Positions 1 through 6,444 are shown, numbered from the stretch's first letter. The stretch: 9,585 bases of DNA from Phoenicibacter congonensis (GCA_030530045.1 JAUMVS010000054.1:1-9585); one strand, 5' to 3'. Program-made: numbers and translations. The notes: generated from the sequence alone by a model not told the origin.

Positions 1-110
1 TCTGGGGTTGCCCTGCCGCTAATGCAGCAAACGGATTGTTCATGTTCCCGACAGGCGGCTCAGCTGTGCCTCCTAAAGTTGGCGACATCATTGATGTGGA
101 GCTGATTTAG
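1..110 (+). CDS. C-terminal end of an unrecognised rightward gene
   Basis: The frame beginning at base 3 is open to a TAG at 108-110 and gives about 35 residues ending in KVGDIIDVELI. The start lies outside the window. The fragment has a small, glycine- and alanine-rich stretch followed by a short hydrophobic strand-like end, with no motif I can assign. A clear intrinsic terminator 42 bp downstream supports it as the true end of a gene. It lies before the first copy of the dispersed repeat, so it may belong to the flanking chromosome rather than to the island. Confidence 0.6.
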   Translation, partial: WGCPAANAANGLFMFPTGGSAVPPKVGDIIDVELI

Positions 111-122
111 TCAGCGGAAAAG

Positions 123-186
123 CCTAAACAAAAGCTAAACTATACGGAAATGGCAGCGTTTATTCGCTGCCTTTTTACTGTTTAGG
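123..186. repeat. 8-bp inverted repeat enclosing the terminator
   Basis: CCTAAACA at 123-130 is the exact reverse complement of TGTTTAGG at 179-186. The pair encloses the terminator hairpin, so a transcript could form a two-level stem. GCTAAAC at 134-140 partly repeats the left arm. Its role is unknown; it may only stabilise the transcript end. Confidence 0.45.
152..176 (+). terminator. Intrinsic terminator of the first gene
   Basis: GGCAGCG (152-158) pairs perfectly with CGCTGCC (165-171) across a 6-nt loop, and five T follow at 172-176. This is a textbook rightward terminator for the gene ending at 110. Read leftward, the same stem lacks a good T run, so it is a weaker candidate terminator for mcrC. 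Confidence 0.85.
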
Positions 187-202
187 TGGGGAAATGCTTT
201 AC

Positions 203-222
203 TGCACAACGGGGACGATTAG
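203..222 (+). repeat. Dispersed repeat copy R1
   Basis: TGCACAACGGGGACGATTAG. It differs from the majority core by GATTAG in place of GATGAG. The next three bases (CTA, 223-225) are the reverse complement of the mcrC stop codon, so the repeat touches the 3' end of that gene. No right-hand inverted arm is present. It is the leftmost copy in the window. Confidence 0.85.
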
Positions 223-1581
223 CTACTCACCACCCATCCTCCTCACCAACTCCTCCTCGCTTTCCCGCATTGCTTCCGCAAATTCCTGGTAACTCTCAGC
301 ATCGTGGGGAATTCTTAGGCCTAGCTTGGTAACTAAAACATCGTCTCGGGCTCCGACATTATTTTCGAAGGTCGAGCCTCTGTTTAGCCTCAGCACTTTA
401 GCCGCTTCTCCATTGGCTTCTGGGTAGATAAAATAGCCGCACTTTGATTCGAAGCGATACATGTAGGCCAACATTTGCAAATAATCTCTGTCGCCGATGT
501 TGTTAACTGGCTTGTACTTCGCGTCAGCAATGAGTCTATTCTCGGCGTTTTTACTAATGAAGTCCGGGTAAATCAACCCCTGCTTTTTGTCAATTACGCC
601 TTGCTCGGTAGTGCTTGTAAACAATTGTTGAGGATGCTTGTCCGCAGTTTTTCGGGCCTTGTTCCGTGGATGGAAAAACGTGTCGCCAATGAGCAAGTTG
701 ATGTACTCTTCCCAAAGCCATGCGCCGTCAAACAAGATTCCGTAAATTTGTCGCGAACCTGTTCCAATTTGGTGCTTCTGCTGTTGCAAAATCATCAAGC
801 ACAGGCGCTGCAGCGCCCCGTATTCTTTATAAAATGCGTGCCGAACCATGTTCTTTTTATTTGAATTAATGATTTTTTGTGCATCGCACGATTTGAAAGA
901 CGGCGTCAATCCAATCACAAGCTCGACTTCATTCTTTGCCCTGTACAAAAGTTTGCTGCCGAATTGCTTGCGTTTAATGAACTCTATCGTGTGTCGCACG
1001 AGCTCCATCAGTTCGTTATCGCACGAAAATTCACGCTGGCTATAGGCAATTTTGCCAACAAATGGCGTGTTCAGCTTGATGTGTCGCGGAATATTGAAGG
1101 CACCTTTGACATTTGAGTCGTTGTATTCACGTCTTGTGTACTTTTTATATGGTCCCTTTCGCATTGCCAATTTGAGGTAATGCGGAAACAAGAACATCAG
1201 AAAATTCAGCAGCAGGTTGTCTTGATTCGCGTCGGTCCTTAAGTCTACGACGCTTGGGAGCTCAAGCACTTTGCTCAGCAGGTATTGCAGGAAGAAATCG
1301 TTTTCGCCGCTTGCAAACCGCGAAGTGATTACGAGCCGCTCATCATCGCAACCCAGAAAACCCATGACGTTACCAGCGCGCAGGTTAGTGCCGTCGCTCT
1401 CTAAGACGAATTGTTTCCCTTCGATATCCTCTGCTTCATCAATGACTTCTGGAAAAACGAAAACACCTTCTTCTGCAAGCTGTGCCAATGTTTTGTTGGC
1501 AAGTTCGCTCGTGAGGTGAGGCAGTTTGCCACATTCCTCATTGCTGACGCTTGTATTGTCTTTGATTCTGAGAATTTTCAT
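223..1581 (-). CDS. mcrC: McrC-like nuclease subunit of a McrBC restriction system
   Basis: A 452-residue protein. McrC carries the PD-(D/E)XK endonuclease that pairs with the GTPase McrB. The N-terminal half has the degenerate beta-rich layout of McrC proteins, including NLRAGNVMGFLG near 66-77 and LVITSRF near 83-89. The C-terminal half shows the nuclease core: LFDGAWLWEEY at 283-293 with acidic residues at 291-292, then YPDF with D340, then DAKYK at 353-357 giving the D-x-K signature, then a downstream Q369. Length fits the family and no catalytic residue looks lost. The start is the ATG at 1579-1581, 38 bp after the mcrB stop, which argues for co-transcription. Its ribosome binding site is weak, so translation may be coupled to mcrB. 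The stop abuts repeat R1. Assignment to McrC is firm; which modified or unmodified DNA it cuts is not visible. Confidence 0.92.
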   Translation of the reverse strand: MKILRIKDNTSVSNEECGKLPHLTSELANKTLAQLAEEGVFVFPEVIDEAEDIEGKQFVLESDGTNLRAGNVMGFLGCDDERLVITSRFASGENDFFLQYLLSKVLELPSVVDLRTDANQDNLLLNFLMFLFPHYLKLAMRKGPYKKYTRREYNDSNVKGAFNIPRHIKLNTPFVGKIAYSQREFSCDNELMELVRHTIEFIKRKQFGSKLLYRAKNEVELVIGLTPSFKSCDAQKIINSNKKNMVRHAFYKEYGALQRLCLMILQQQKHQIGTGSRQIYGILFDGAWLWEEYINLLIGDTFFHPRNKARKTADKHPQQLFTSTTEQGVIDKKQGLIYPDFISKNAENRLIADAKYKPVNNIGDRDYLQMLAYMYRFESKCGYFIYPEANGEAAKVLRLNRGSTFENNVGARDDVLVTKLGLRIPHDAESYQEFAEAMRESEEELVRRMGGE

Positions 1582-1619
1582 TTCTGTTTGCTCTGCTTTG
1601 TTTTGTTAAAGCTTCGCTT

Positions 1620-3404
1620 TTATTCTTCGGCACCTAGCTCTTCGTTAACCGAGCTAGCGACTTCATCATCGGCGGCAATGACTGAAGAGGGCGCAGTAGA
1701 GTCGTATGCTTCTTTAAAACTCTCCATGATTTCGTCCTCGTTGAGCATTCCTTGGATGTATTCCTGCAGAAGCGGCTGCAGATAGTCTTCCCGCAGTTGG
1801 TCAAAATCGCCTTTCAGGTCGTTTAGTTTCAAGAAATAGGCCGCGCCAATCTGGTAGTTACTATTCAAGTCTTCGACCTGGATGATTGCCTCGTTGAGGG
1901 CATACATTTTGCTCTCTGCTTCTTTTCTGACCATGTCGTGTGTAATCTTTTGGAGCATGTCAGTTTGCTCATCTGCCTTCAACTCGATAAAACGGAAGCG
2001 TCGACGCAACGCAAAGTCGAAGCTGTCGACTGAACGGTCGATGTCGTTCATCGTGCCGATGATGTACACATTCTCAGGAATGTAGAATTTTTCGTTTTTG
2101 TCTTCATGCAGGTTCGCATATTGCGTTTGAACAGCACCCGCCTCGCCGCGGTATCCAGGATCAATCGAGAAAAACAGCTCACCAAAAATCTTCGATATCT
2201 CACCGCGGTTAATCTCATCAATAATGAAGACGTAGTTTTTTAACACATTTGGATCATCTGCAGAGTCGGTGCAGTTTTTCCTTGCTCTTTTAATAAATTC
2301 TTTAAAAACTCCGTCTTTAAGCTTGAAGCCAATTGAACCGTCGGGGTCTTCGATTGGTCTTAAGCCTTCAACGAAATCGGTGTAGTCGTAGCTCGGGTGA
2401 AACTGAACGAAACCGATTCGATCCTTTTCTTCGTCAGAGAGGTCTTCAAATCTTTTTTCTCCGTCGCTGACAATGTCAGCTGCGATTTGTTTAGCGAGGT
2501 AAGTTTTGCCTGTTCCAGGTGCTCCTCTAAAAATCAAGTTTTTGGACGCAATGAGTTTTTGAGAATGCTCGTTGTTGTAGGTGGTAGTTTGAGAGTTCTT
2601 TGTCATCGTCTCGAATTCCTCTTCTTCATCCGTTTCGGGGATATCGCTTTCTCCACTCTTAAGGTAAGCCGCATAGGACAACTCAGGAATAGTTTTGAAT
2701 GTTGTCCCTTTTTCTTGGAGTGTTTCTTTTACGCTTTTACATAGTTCTAGATAGCTTTCCCCTGGGTTGGGCTTGCTTTTTCCGCTCTTTTCTATAAGAC
2801 TCTCATATCTTTGGCCAAATAATTCGTCGTTGCTTATAAATTTTTCATTGTTTTTGTCTATTGGGACGAACGCGAAGGGTCGAATCCAAAAAAGAGCCAT
2901 TGAGATAACTGCTCTATCTTGTTCGTCCGATTTGACTGCAGCTTCATATGCGGAAGCGAACCTCTTTTTAAGTTCGGGTGATGAAGGTGGATTACATACG
3001 TCGATGGCCAACTCAAAAAGTTTCCAGCAGTTATCAATTTGTTTTATTTGATTTACATGATTTGCTTTAATGTCAAAATAGGCGACTTTAATACATCTCT
3101 CGGGCATTCCGTCGAAAGCTTTTGGGACTTGCGAATGCATTTTGAATTGTCTACTAAATTCTCCTAAAAGTTTTGACCTTTCCTCTTCGCCGAATTGGTT
3201 GATTCTGCCGAAAATGGAGAAGGGGTCGATTGTGTCTGTGGTTTTTAAAAAATCTTCAAGATATTTAGTTTTTCCTTCATTTTTCATGATTGATAGATAG
3301 ATATCATGAAGTTCACCTCTTCGATCTTTGTATTCAAGCAGCTTGTCCGCGAGTTCCATGTAGAAGGCTATCCACTCAAAGTTAGGCTTCTTTGTCTCTT
3401 CCAT
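1620..3404 (-). CDS. mcrB: McrB-like AAA+ GTPase of a McrBC restriction system
   Basis: A 594-residue protein. McrB hydrolyses GTP, moves on DNA and activates McrC. The C-terminal AAA+ module shows the McrB signatures in order: Walker A GAPGTGKT at about 294-301, Walker B YVFIIDE at 391-397 followed by NRGEISKIFGEL, and the GTMNDIDRS sensor region from about 450 followed by ALRRRF. The first roughly 270 residues hold no DNA-reading domain I can name; they include a FWIRPFAFVPID segment near 172-183 of a type I associate with McrB-like proteins. An acidic linker (TDEEEEFE) precedes the AAA+ part. I chose the ATG at 3402-3404 because GGAAGGGAG lies just upstream. A GTG at 3437 would add 11 residues but begins inside repeat R2 with no ribosome binding site. 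Only 58 bp separate it from the methyltransferase stop, so it is probably in that operon. Confidence 0.93.
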   Translation of the reverse strand: MEETKKPNFEWIAFYMELADKLLEYKDRRGELHDIYLSIMKNEGKTKYLEDFLKTTDTIDPFSIFGRINQFGEEERSKLLGEFSRQFKMHSQVPKAFDGMPERCIKVAYFDIKANHVNQIKQIDNCWKLFELAIDVCNPPSSPELKKRFASAYEAAVKSDEQDRAVISMALFWIRPFAFVPIDKNNEKFISNDELFGQRYESLIEKSGKSKPNPGESYLELCKSVKETLQEKGTTFKTIPELSYAAYLKSGESDIPETDEEEEFETMTKNSQTTTYNNEHSQKLIASKNLIFRGAPGTGKTYLAKQIAADIVSDGEKRFEDLSDEEKDRIGFVQFHPSYDYTDFVEGLRPIEDPDGSIGFKLKDGVFKEFIKRARKNCTDSADDPNVLKNYVFIIDEINRGEISKIFGELFFSIDPGYRGEAGAVQTQYANLHEDKNEKFYIPENVYIIGTMNDIDRSVDSFDFALRRRFRFIELKADEQTDMLQKITHDMVRKEAESKMYALNEAIIQVEDLNSNYQIGAAYFLKLNDLKGDFDQLREDYLQPLLQEYIQGMLNEDEIMESFKEAYDSTAPSSVIAADDEVASSVNEELGAEE

Positions 3405-3432
3405 TTCGCTCTCCCTTCCAAAATCGTTCAAT

Positions 3433-3457
3433 TGCACAATGGGGACGATGAGTCCCC
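3433..3457 (+). repeat. Dispersed repeat copy R2, with a local hairpin
   Basis: The core TGCACAATGGGGACGATGAG starts at 3433. The following bases have diverged so that GGGGAC (3441-3446) pairs perfectly with GTCCCC (3452-3457) over the loop GATGA. It lies between the methyltransferase stop (3463) and the mcrB start (3404). Without a T run it does not look like a terminator. It could be an intercistronic mRNA hairpin. Confidence 0.8.
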
Positions 3458-3462
3458 GCGCT

Positions 3463-5463
3463 TTACTTTCCCTCTTCCTCTAATTCTGCCAGCTTTTTCC
3501 TTCGTTTTTCGCTGTAGCTAATCGTGCACTGAAGCGGCTTGTTTTTCATGTCAAACGCTGTGGTTAATTCTTCACGACCCTTTTGCAGCATTTGTTTTGC
3601 TTCGCGAATCTGTTTGATTGCGAGTTCGTAGGATAATGCGGCTTCTGCCTGGCTTCGCCCGTCCTCCAGCGGAATGTTTATCTCGGTGAGTTCCTTAGCG
3701 GAAATTGTCAGAATTTTGCTACCGACCGACGCGCGCTCGAGCGATTCGGCACCTTGCGGGGTTGCGAAAAATGCCGCCAGGTAGAACGGGTCGATTTTCT
3801 TCTGGTCGAGTTTAATGATGTAGAGGTTGCTGCTCGCGATCATCGTGCAACCTTTTGGCACATCGGCAACGGCAATTTTGTTGGTTCCGGCCATTTTCGA
3901 CATCAGCAGGTCGCCAGTTTTGACCTTGTAGCGCTCCATTTGCCTCGTGACTTCCTTTAAACAGCGCAGGCTGCCATGTGCAACTTTGCACTCAGTTTCC
4001 TGCGCTTCGACCGAGCTGTCGCCCTGCTCGCTTTTGCCATTACGAATCTGCGTGGTGGGGAACTCGCCAATAATGCCGTCGTTAATGTTTTCGATCGAGA
4101 CGTAATAGATGCCCGTGTTCTCGGTGGTTGTGAGTGCTTCGAGCTCGCCTTTGCGGATGCTCACACCGCGCGTGATGTTTTTGATCACCTCGTTGAACGG
4201 TGTGGGGCAGGGGACTGGCAGCTTTTCGACATATTTTTGCGGGCGCAAATCCCAGTTCTTTCTCGCGATTTCGCTCGCTTCAACGAGATTGCTTCGCTCG
4301 GAGTCTCCGCGCAGGCGCTTCATGATTTCCTCAATAACTTCGTCAAGGTGCGCCGCAGTTTTACCATCAGTGAAATTCAGGTCGGTCGCATCGACGAAAC
4401 GAACCGCCGTGGCGCCATGGCCCAGCACAAGCATGCAGCTGTTCATGTAAAAACCAGGACCGTAAATGTCCTTAGGCAGCGCAATAACCGCTTGAATCAA
4501 GCCATTTTCGATGAAGTAACGGCGAATGTTCGCCTCATTGTAGAGCCCGACAGTTGAAGCGCTGGTCATCGCGACAGCCATGCCGTCTTCGTTTATCGCA
4601 TCGGCCAGCAGTCGATTGAACGCCCAGTCAATGTTGCAATTGAGCCTGAAACCCGCAAAATCCTGGTCGAGGTCCTCGAAGTAGCTGTAGTTCTCGTTGT
4701 AGTTCCGCAGGCGCTTCTCCTGTGGGTAATTCGAAAGCGCCTTGTCAAATTTTCCAGTTCCAATCTTGCTTTTCGCCATGGCAAAAGCATCGCCAAGCGT
4801 GTAGTCAATCTCGGTGTTGGAGTGTTTGGCTCGAGCAACGGCGCATGCATAAACCGAAGGCTCAATCTCAATTCCATAACGCTCAGTTTCTGGCTCCTCT
4901 TGTGCGACCATTTGCAGAAAATTTCCAACACCGCTGCCCAGGTCAAGAACGCGATCACCAGGCTCAATCTCGAGAATTTTGAGCGCAAGCTTGGCGACTA
5001 TTGGCCTAGTGACGTAGAGCGTGCTTTTTAGCCCGTGCAACATAGGACCCCTCGCAATCTCTTGTCTGACGTCTTCTGGGTCAACGTCGTTCGCAATTTT
5101 TATGAGCTCAGCGAGATTAACTTCCTCTAGGTTTTTTGTCATAAATTCTGCGATTGCGTCGTTTCCTTCGGCCACAAAGTTGGCAATCTTGCTCACAGCT
5201 TCTTCCTTGCAATCGTTTGCAATCAACTCTGCAATCGACTTGCTGGACTCACCTTCAGAACTTGTTGCGGAAACTGCTTTTTTATTTTTCTTAGCGCTTT
5301 CGCTTTTTTCTGCGGATACACTGCTTTCTTTTGCGCTGTCCATTTTGAGAATCGCATCGGCCGCAAGCAAAACCGCGTACTGCGCGAATTTATTACTTTC
5401 TGATCTCGATTCTCTCCACGCGAAGTTCGTAAGCTTCTGTATATTTTCATTTCTAGTTGTCAT
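3463..5463 (-). CDS. Type I-like DNA methyltransferase fused to a single specificity domain
   Basis: A 666-residue protein. Residues 1-140 are a poorly defined N-terminal part containing a Lys/Ser/Glu-rich, probably disordered linker at about 42-76. Residues 141-400 form an HsdM-like methyltransferase: an entry segment TLYVTRPIVAKLAL near 149-162, SAM-binding motif I VLDLGSGVGNF (172-182), the acidic GIEIEP strand (197-202) and GDAFAM (224-229). Motif IV reads SNYPQ (244-248) instead of the usual (N/D)PP(Y/F). Residues 424-640 resemble one half of an HsdS subunit: YYVSIENINDG (453-463), YKVKTGDLLMSKMAG (512-526), then a C-terminal helix of coiled-coil type (611-638). This implies an N6-adenine methyltransferase with built-in target recognition. 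No HsdR lies in the window; mcrB and mcrC follow instead. I chose the ATG at 5461-5463 because AGAAGAGG lies 8 nt upstream. An upstream ATG at 5541 would translate through repeat R3 and has no support. Confidence 0.88.
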   Translation of the reverse strand: MTTRNENIQKLTNFAWRESRSESNKFAQYAVLLAADAILKMDSAKESSVSAEKSESAKKNKKAVSATSSEGESSKSIAELIANDCKEEAVSKIANFVAEGNDAIAEFMTKNLEEVNLAELIKIANDVDPEDVRQEIARGPMLHGLKSTLYVTRPIVAKLALKILEIEPGDRVLDLGSGVGNFLQMVAQEEPETERYGIEIEPSVYACAVARAKHSNTEIDYTLGDAFAMAKSKIGTGKFDKALSNYPQEKRLRNYNENYSYFEDLDQDFAGFRLNCNIDWAFNRLLADAINEDGMAVAMTSASTVGLYNEANIRRYFIENGLIQAVIALPKDIYGPGFYMNSCMLVLGHGATAVRFVDATDLNFTDGKTAAHLDEVIEEIMKRLRGDSERSNLVEASEIARKNWDLRPQKYVEKLPVPCPTPFNEVIKNITRGVSIRKGELEALTTTENTGIYYVSIENINDGIIGEFPTTQIRNGKSEQGDSSVEAQETECKVAHGSLRCLKEVTRQMERYKVKTGDLLMSKMAGTNKIAVADVPKGCTMIASSNLYIIKLDQKKIDPFYLAAFFATPQGAESLERASVGSKILTISAKELTEINIPLEDGRSQAEAALSYELAIKQIREAKQMLQKGREELTTAFDMKNKPLQCTISYSEKRRKKLAELEEEGK

Positions 5464-5471
5464 GTTTGTTA

Positions 5472-5490
5472 CCTCTTCTACTTTTATATA
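5472..5490 (-). promoter_or_regulatory. Ribosome binding site and candidate -10 box of the methyltransferase
   Basis: On the minus strand AGAAGAGG (5472-5479) ends 8 nt before the ATG and fixes the start codon. TATATA (5485-5490) sits a few bases further up and could be a -10 box, although no convincing -35 lies at the right distance. A transcript from it would have a very short leader. Confidence 0.5.
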
Positions 5491-5493
5491 TTT

Positions 5494-5513
5494 TGCACAA
5501 TGGGGACGATTAG
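5494..5513 (+). repeat. Dispersed repeat copy R3
   Basis: TGCACAATGGGGACGATTAG, with the same GATTAG ending as R1. It lies just upstream of the methyltransferase start and its candidate -10 box. No right-hand inverted arm is present. Confidence 0.85.
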
Positions 5514-5559
5514 TCGACGGCGAATAGCGTCTGTCGTGCATTCTCTGTAACGTTACTTC

Positions 5560-5644
5560 GTTTTCCGAGGCGCCACATCCTCCGCGAGCAATACGCGCTT
5601 CGCGCTCCCAGGGCTCGCTTCCGGATGCGTCGCCCTCGGAAAAC
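5560..5644. repeat. Large nested hairpin element
   Basis: GTTTTCCGAGG (5560-5570) and CCTCGGAAAAC (5634-5644) are perfect 11-bp inverted arms. Inside, ATCC (5577-5580) pairs with GGAT (5623-5626), GCGAGC (5584-5589) pairs with GCTCGC (5613-5618), and GCGC (5595-5598) pairs with GCGC (5602-5605) over a 3-nt tip. The inner part is more GC-rich than its surroundings. No reading frame of note covers it. It could be a REP- or MITE-like element, a structured RNA or a recombination site; the sequence does not decide which. Confidence 0.7.
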
Positions 5645-5685
5645 TAACCCTTGTCACAGATGCAATCAGCCTTCATCTTGATACC

Positions 5686-5706
5686 TGCACAATGGGAACG
5701 ATGATT
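5686..5706 (+). repeat. Dispersed repeat copy R4
   Basis: TGCACAATGGGAACGATGAT, with two differences from the majority core (GGGA for GGGG, and the final T). It lies downstream of the 122-residue orphan gene and is followed 16 bp later by a degenerate copy. Confidence 0.8.
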
Positions 5707-5722
5707 TGTTTCTCTGTTGCTT

Positions 5723-5738
5723 TGCACGGACGATGAGT
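5723..5738 (+). repeat. Degenerate dispersed repeat copy R4b
   Basis: TGCACGGACGATGAGT matches the repeat with about five central bases deleted after TGCAC. It ends 13 bp before the complement of the orphan gene's stop codon. Two adjacent decayed copies suggest local duplication followed by drift. Confidence 0.55.
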
Positions 5739-5751
5739 GTTTGTTCCTTTT

Positions 5752-6120
5752 TTATTGGCCTACTGCCCTTTTTGTCGCTTTCGGGCCGAGCAAGTCGACG
5801 TAAATAGTGTCTGGCTCTTTTATTGCACGTCCAACCTCGTACGGCATTAAGTATGTAATCGGGTTTCCATCTGAGCGATTTTCTGGCTTAAATGCGGCAA
5901 CAGCTCTGTCAACCGCACGGTTATACCAACTTGCATCTCTGCAAAACCCCTTAGGCGCAGCTTTTGTGTACTCTTCCTGACTCAAGTAGGTCACGACGCA
6001 AATCTGCGAAGGGCTGTACCCGTTGATATCTTCATAGTTTCTAATTCCATCGGCAATTTTCTTTTTGAAAATTGACGCCAGCTCGGCGATGGTGGCTTCT
6101 TCGTCTTTTCTGTTATTCAT
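5752..6120 (-). CDS. Hypothetical protein, 122 residues
   Basis: I do not recognise this protein. It starts at the ATG at 6118-6120 with a good ribosome binding site (AAAGGAG about 7 nt upstream on the minus strand) and ends in TAA at 5752-5754. It is soluble-looking, with no signal peptide or membrane segment. The first 35 residues are charged and probably helical. ICVVTYLSQEEY (about 40-51) looks like a strand followed by a helix, and ASWYNRAVDRAVAAFK (63-78) looks like an amphipathic helix. It is flanked by repeats R4/R4b and R5 and points the same way as the methyltransferase, about 290 bp upstream of it with the hairpin element between. It may be an accessory gene of the restriction operon or an independent cassette. 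That it is a real gene is likely; its function is unknown. Confidence 0.75.
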   Translation of the reverse strand: MNNRKDEEATIAELASIFKKKIADGIRNYEDINGYSPSQICVVTYLSQEEYTKAAPKGFCRDASWYNRAVDRAVAAFKPENRSDGNPITYLMPYEVGRAIKEPDTIYVDLLGPKATKRAVGQ

Positions 6121-6165
6121 GTTTCAACTCCTTTATGACTCGATGTTTTAAATGCGCGATGCGCG

Positions 6166-6196
6166 GTGCACAAAGGGGACGATGAGTTCTGTGCAG
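6166..6196 (+). repeat. Dispersed repeat copy R5 with inverted arms
   Basis: The core TGCACAAAGGGGACGATGAG (6167-6186) is followed by TTCTGTGCAG. TGCACA (6167-6172) pairs with TGTGCA (6190-6195), so this copy can fold end to end. It lies upstream of the orphan gene. About 40 bp of featureless sequence separates it from R6. Confidence 0.85.
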
Positions 6197-6234
6197 CGAC
6201 AAATATCCTGCCTCTAGCTGCGAAAATTCTCCCT

Positions 6235-6264
6235 TGCGCAACGGGGACGATGAGTTCTGTGCAG
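6235..6264 (+). repeat. Dispersed repeat copy R6 with inverted arms
   Basis: TGCGCAACGGGGACGATGAG followed by TTCTGTGCAG. The left arm carries one change (TGCGCA), which weakens pairing with TGTGCA slightly. R5 and R6 share the extension TTCTGTGCAGC beyond the core, as does R9. Confidence 0.85.
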
Positions 6265-6321
6265 CCGCGTGCCCCTTTTCTTTTTTCAACGTCCTGTAAA
6301 ATTTCTTCTAGAAGATGTCGA

Positions 6322-6341
6322 TTTGATAATCGTTTATCAAA
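6322..6341. promoter_or_regulatory. Operator-like palindrome O1 upstream of hipBA
   Basis: TTTGATAATCGTTTATCAAA: perfect 8-bp arms around TCGT. It is one of three near-identical 20-bp palindromes and is the most likely binding site type for the HipB-like regulator encoded downstream. HipB of Escherichia coli is known to bind several palindromic operators before hipBA. Confidence 0.7.
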
Positions 6342-6365
6342 CGCTGAATTTAGGATAACACATAA

Positions 6366-6385
6366 ATTGATAATCGCCTATCTAA
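6366..6385. promoter_or_regulatory. Operator-like palindrome O2 upstream of hipBA
   Basis: ATTGATAATCGCCTATCTAA: an imperfect copy of O1 that shares GATAATCG exactly. Its centre is 44 bp from O1 and 22 bp from O3, near whole numbers of helical turns, so proteins bound at the three sites would face the same side of the DNA. Confidence 0.65.
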
Positions 6386-6396
6386 ATTTTGATAAT
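6367..6396 (+). promoter_or_regulatory. Candidate promoter P1 overlapped by operators O2 and O3
   Basis: TTGATA (6367-6372) and GATAAT (6391-6396), each one base off the sigma-70 consensus, are 18 bp apart. The -35 lies in O2 and the -10 in O3, so a protein on these sites would block polymerase. The boxes may instead be a by-product of the TTGATAAT half-site. Confidence 0.4.
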
Positions 6397-6407
6397 TCTG
6401 TATCAAA
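6388..6407. promoter_or_regulatory. Operator-like palindrome O3 upstream of hipBA
   Basis: TTTGATAATTCTGTATCAAA: perfect 7-bp arms TTTGATA and TATCAAA around 6 bp. It is the palindrome nearest to hipB, ending 15 bp before repeat R7. Confidence 0.7.
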
Positions 6408-6422
6408 CTTTAAAAATGAGTT

Positions 6423-6444
6423 TGCACAAAGGGGACGATGAGTT
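6423..6444 (+). repeat. Dispersed repeat copy R7
   Basis: TGCACAAAGGGGACGATGAG followed by TT, with no right-hand arm. It lies between the palindrome cluster and promoter P2 of hipBA, so a transcript from P1 would carry this repeat in its leader while one from P2 would not. Confidence 0.85.

Noticed and set aside
3405..3437. GTG start for McrB at 3437
   Set aside because: The GTG lies inside repeat R2 with no ribosome binding site; the ATG at 3404 is preceded by GGAAGGGAG.
3433..3457. Intrinsic terminator between the methyltransferase and mcrB
   Set aside because: The 6-bp hairpin is good but no T run follows on the minus strand, and no promoter for mcrB is evident downstream of it.
3976..4557. 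Long rightward open frame (193 codons) opposite the methyltransferase
   Set aside because: It is antisense to a well-supported coding sequence with recognisable domains, and its own translation shows no family features.
5464..5541. N-terminal extension of the methyltransferase from an ATG at 5541
   Set aside because: It would translate through repeat R3 and has no ribosome binding site, while the internal ATG at 5463 has AGAAGAGG at the right distance.
6166..6441. Rightward 91-codon open frame
   Set aside because: It reads through repeats R5, R6 and R7 and the three palindromes. The composition is a by-product of those elements and there is no ribosome binding site.
5494..6444. CRISPR array
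   Set aside because: The repeats are about 20-31 bp and cluster here, but spacings range from tens of bases to more than 3 kb, there are no regular spacers, and no cas gene is visible.
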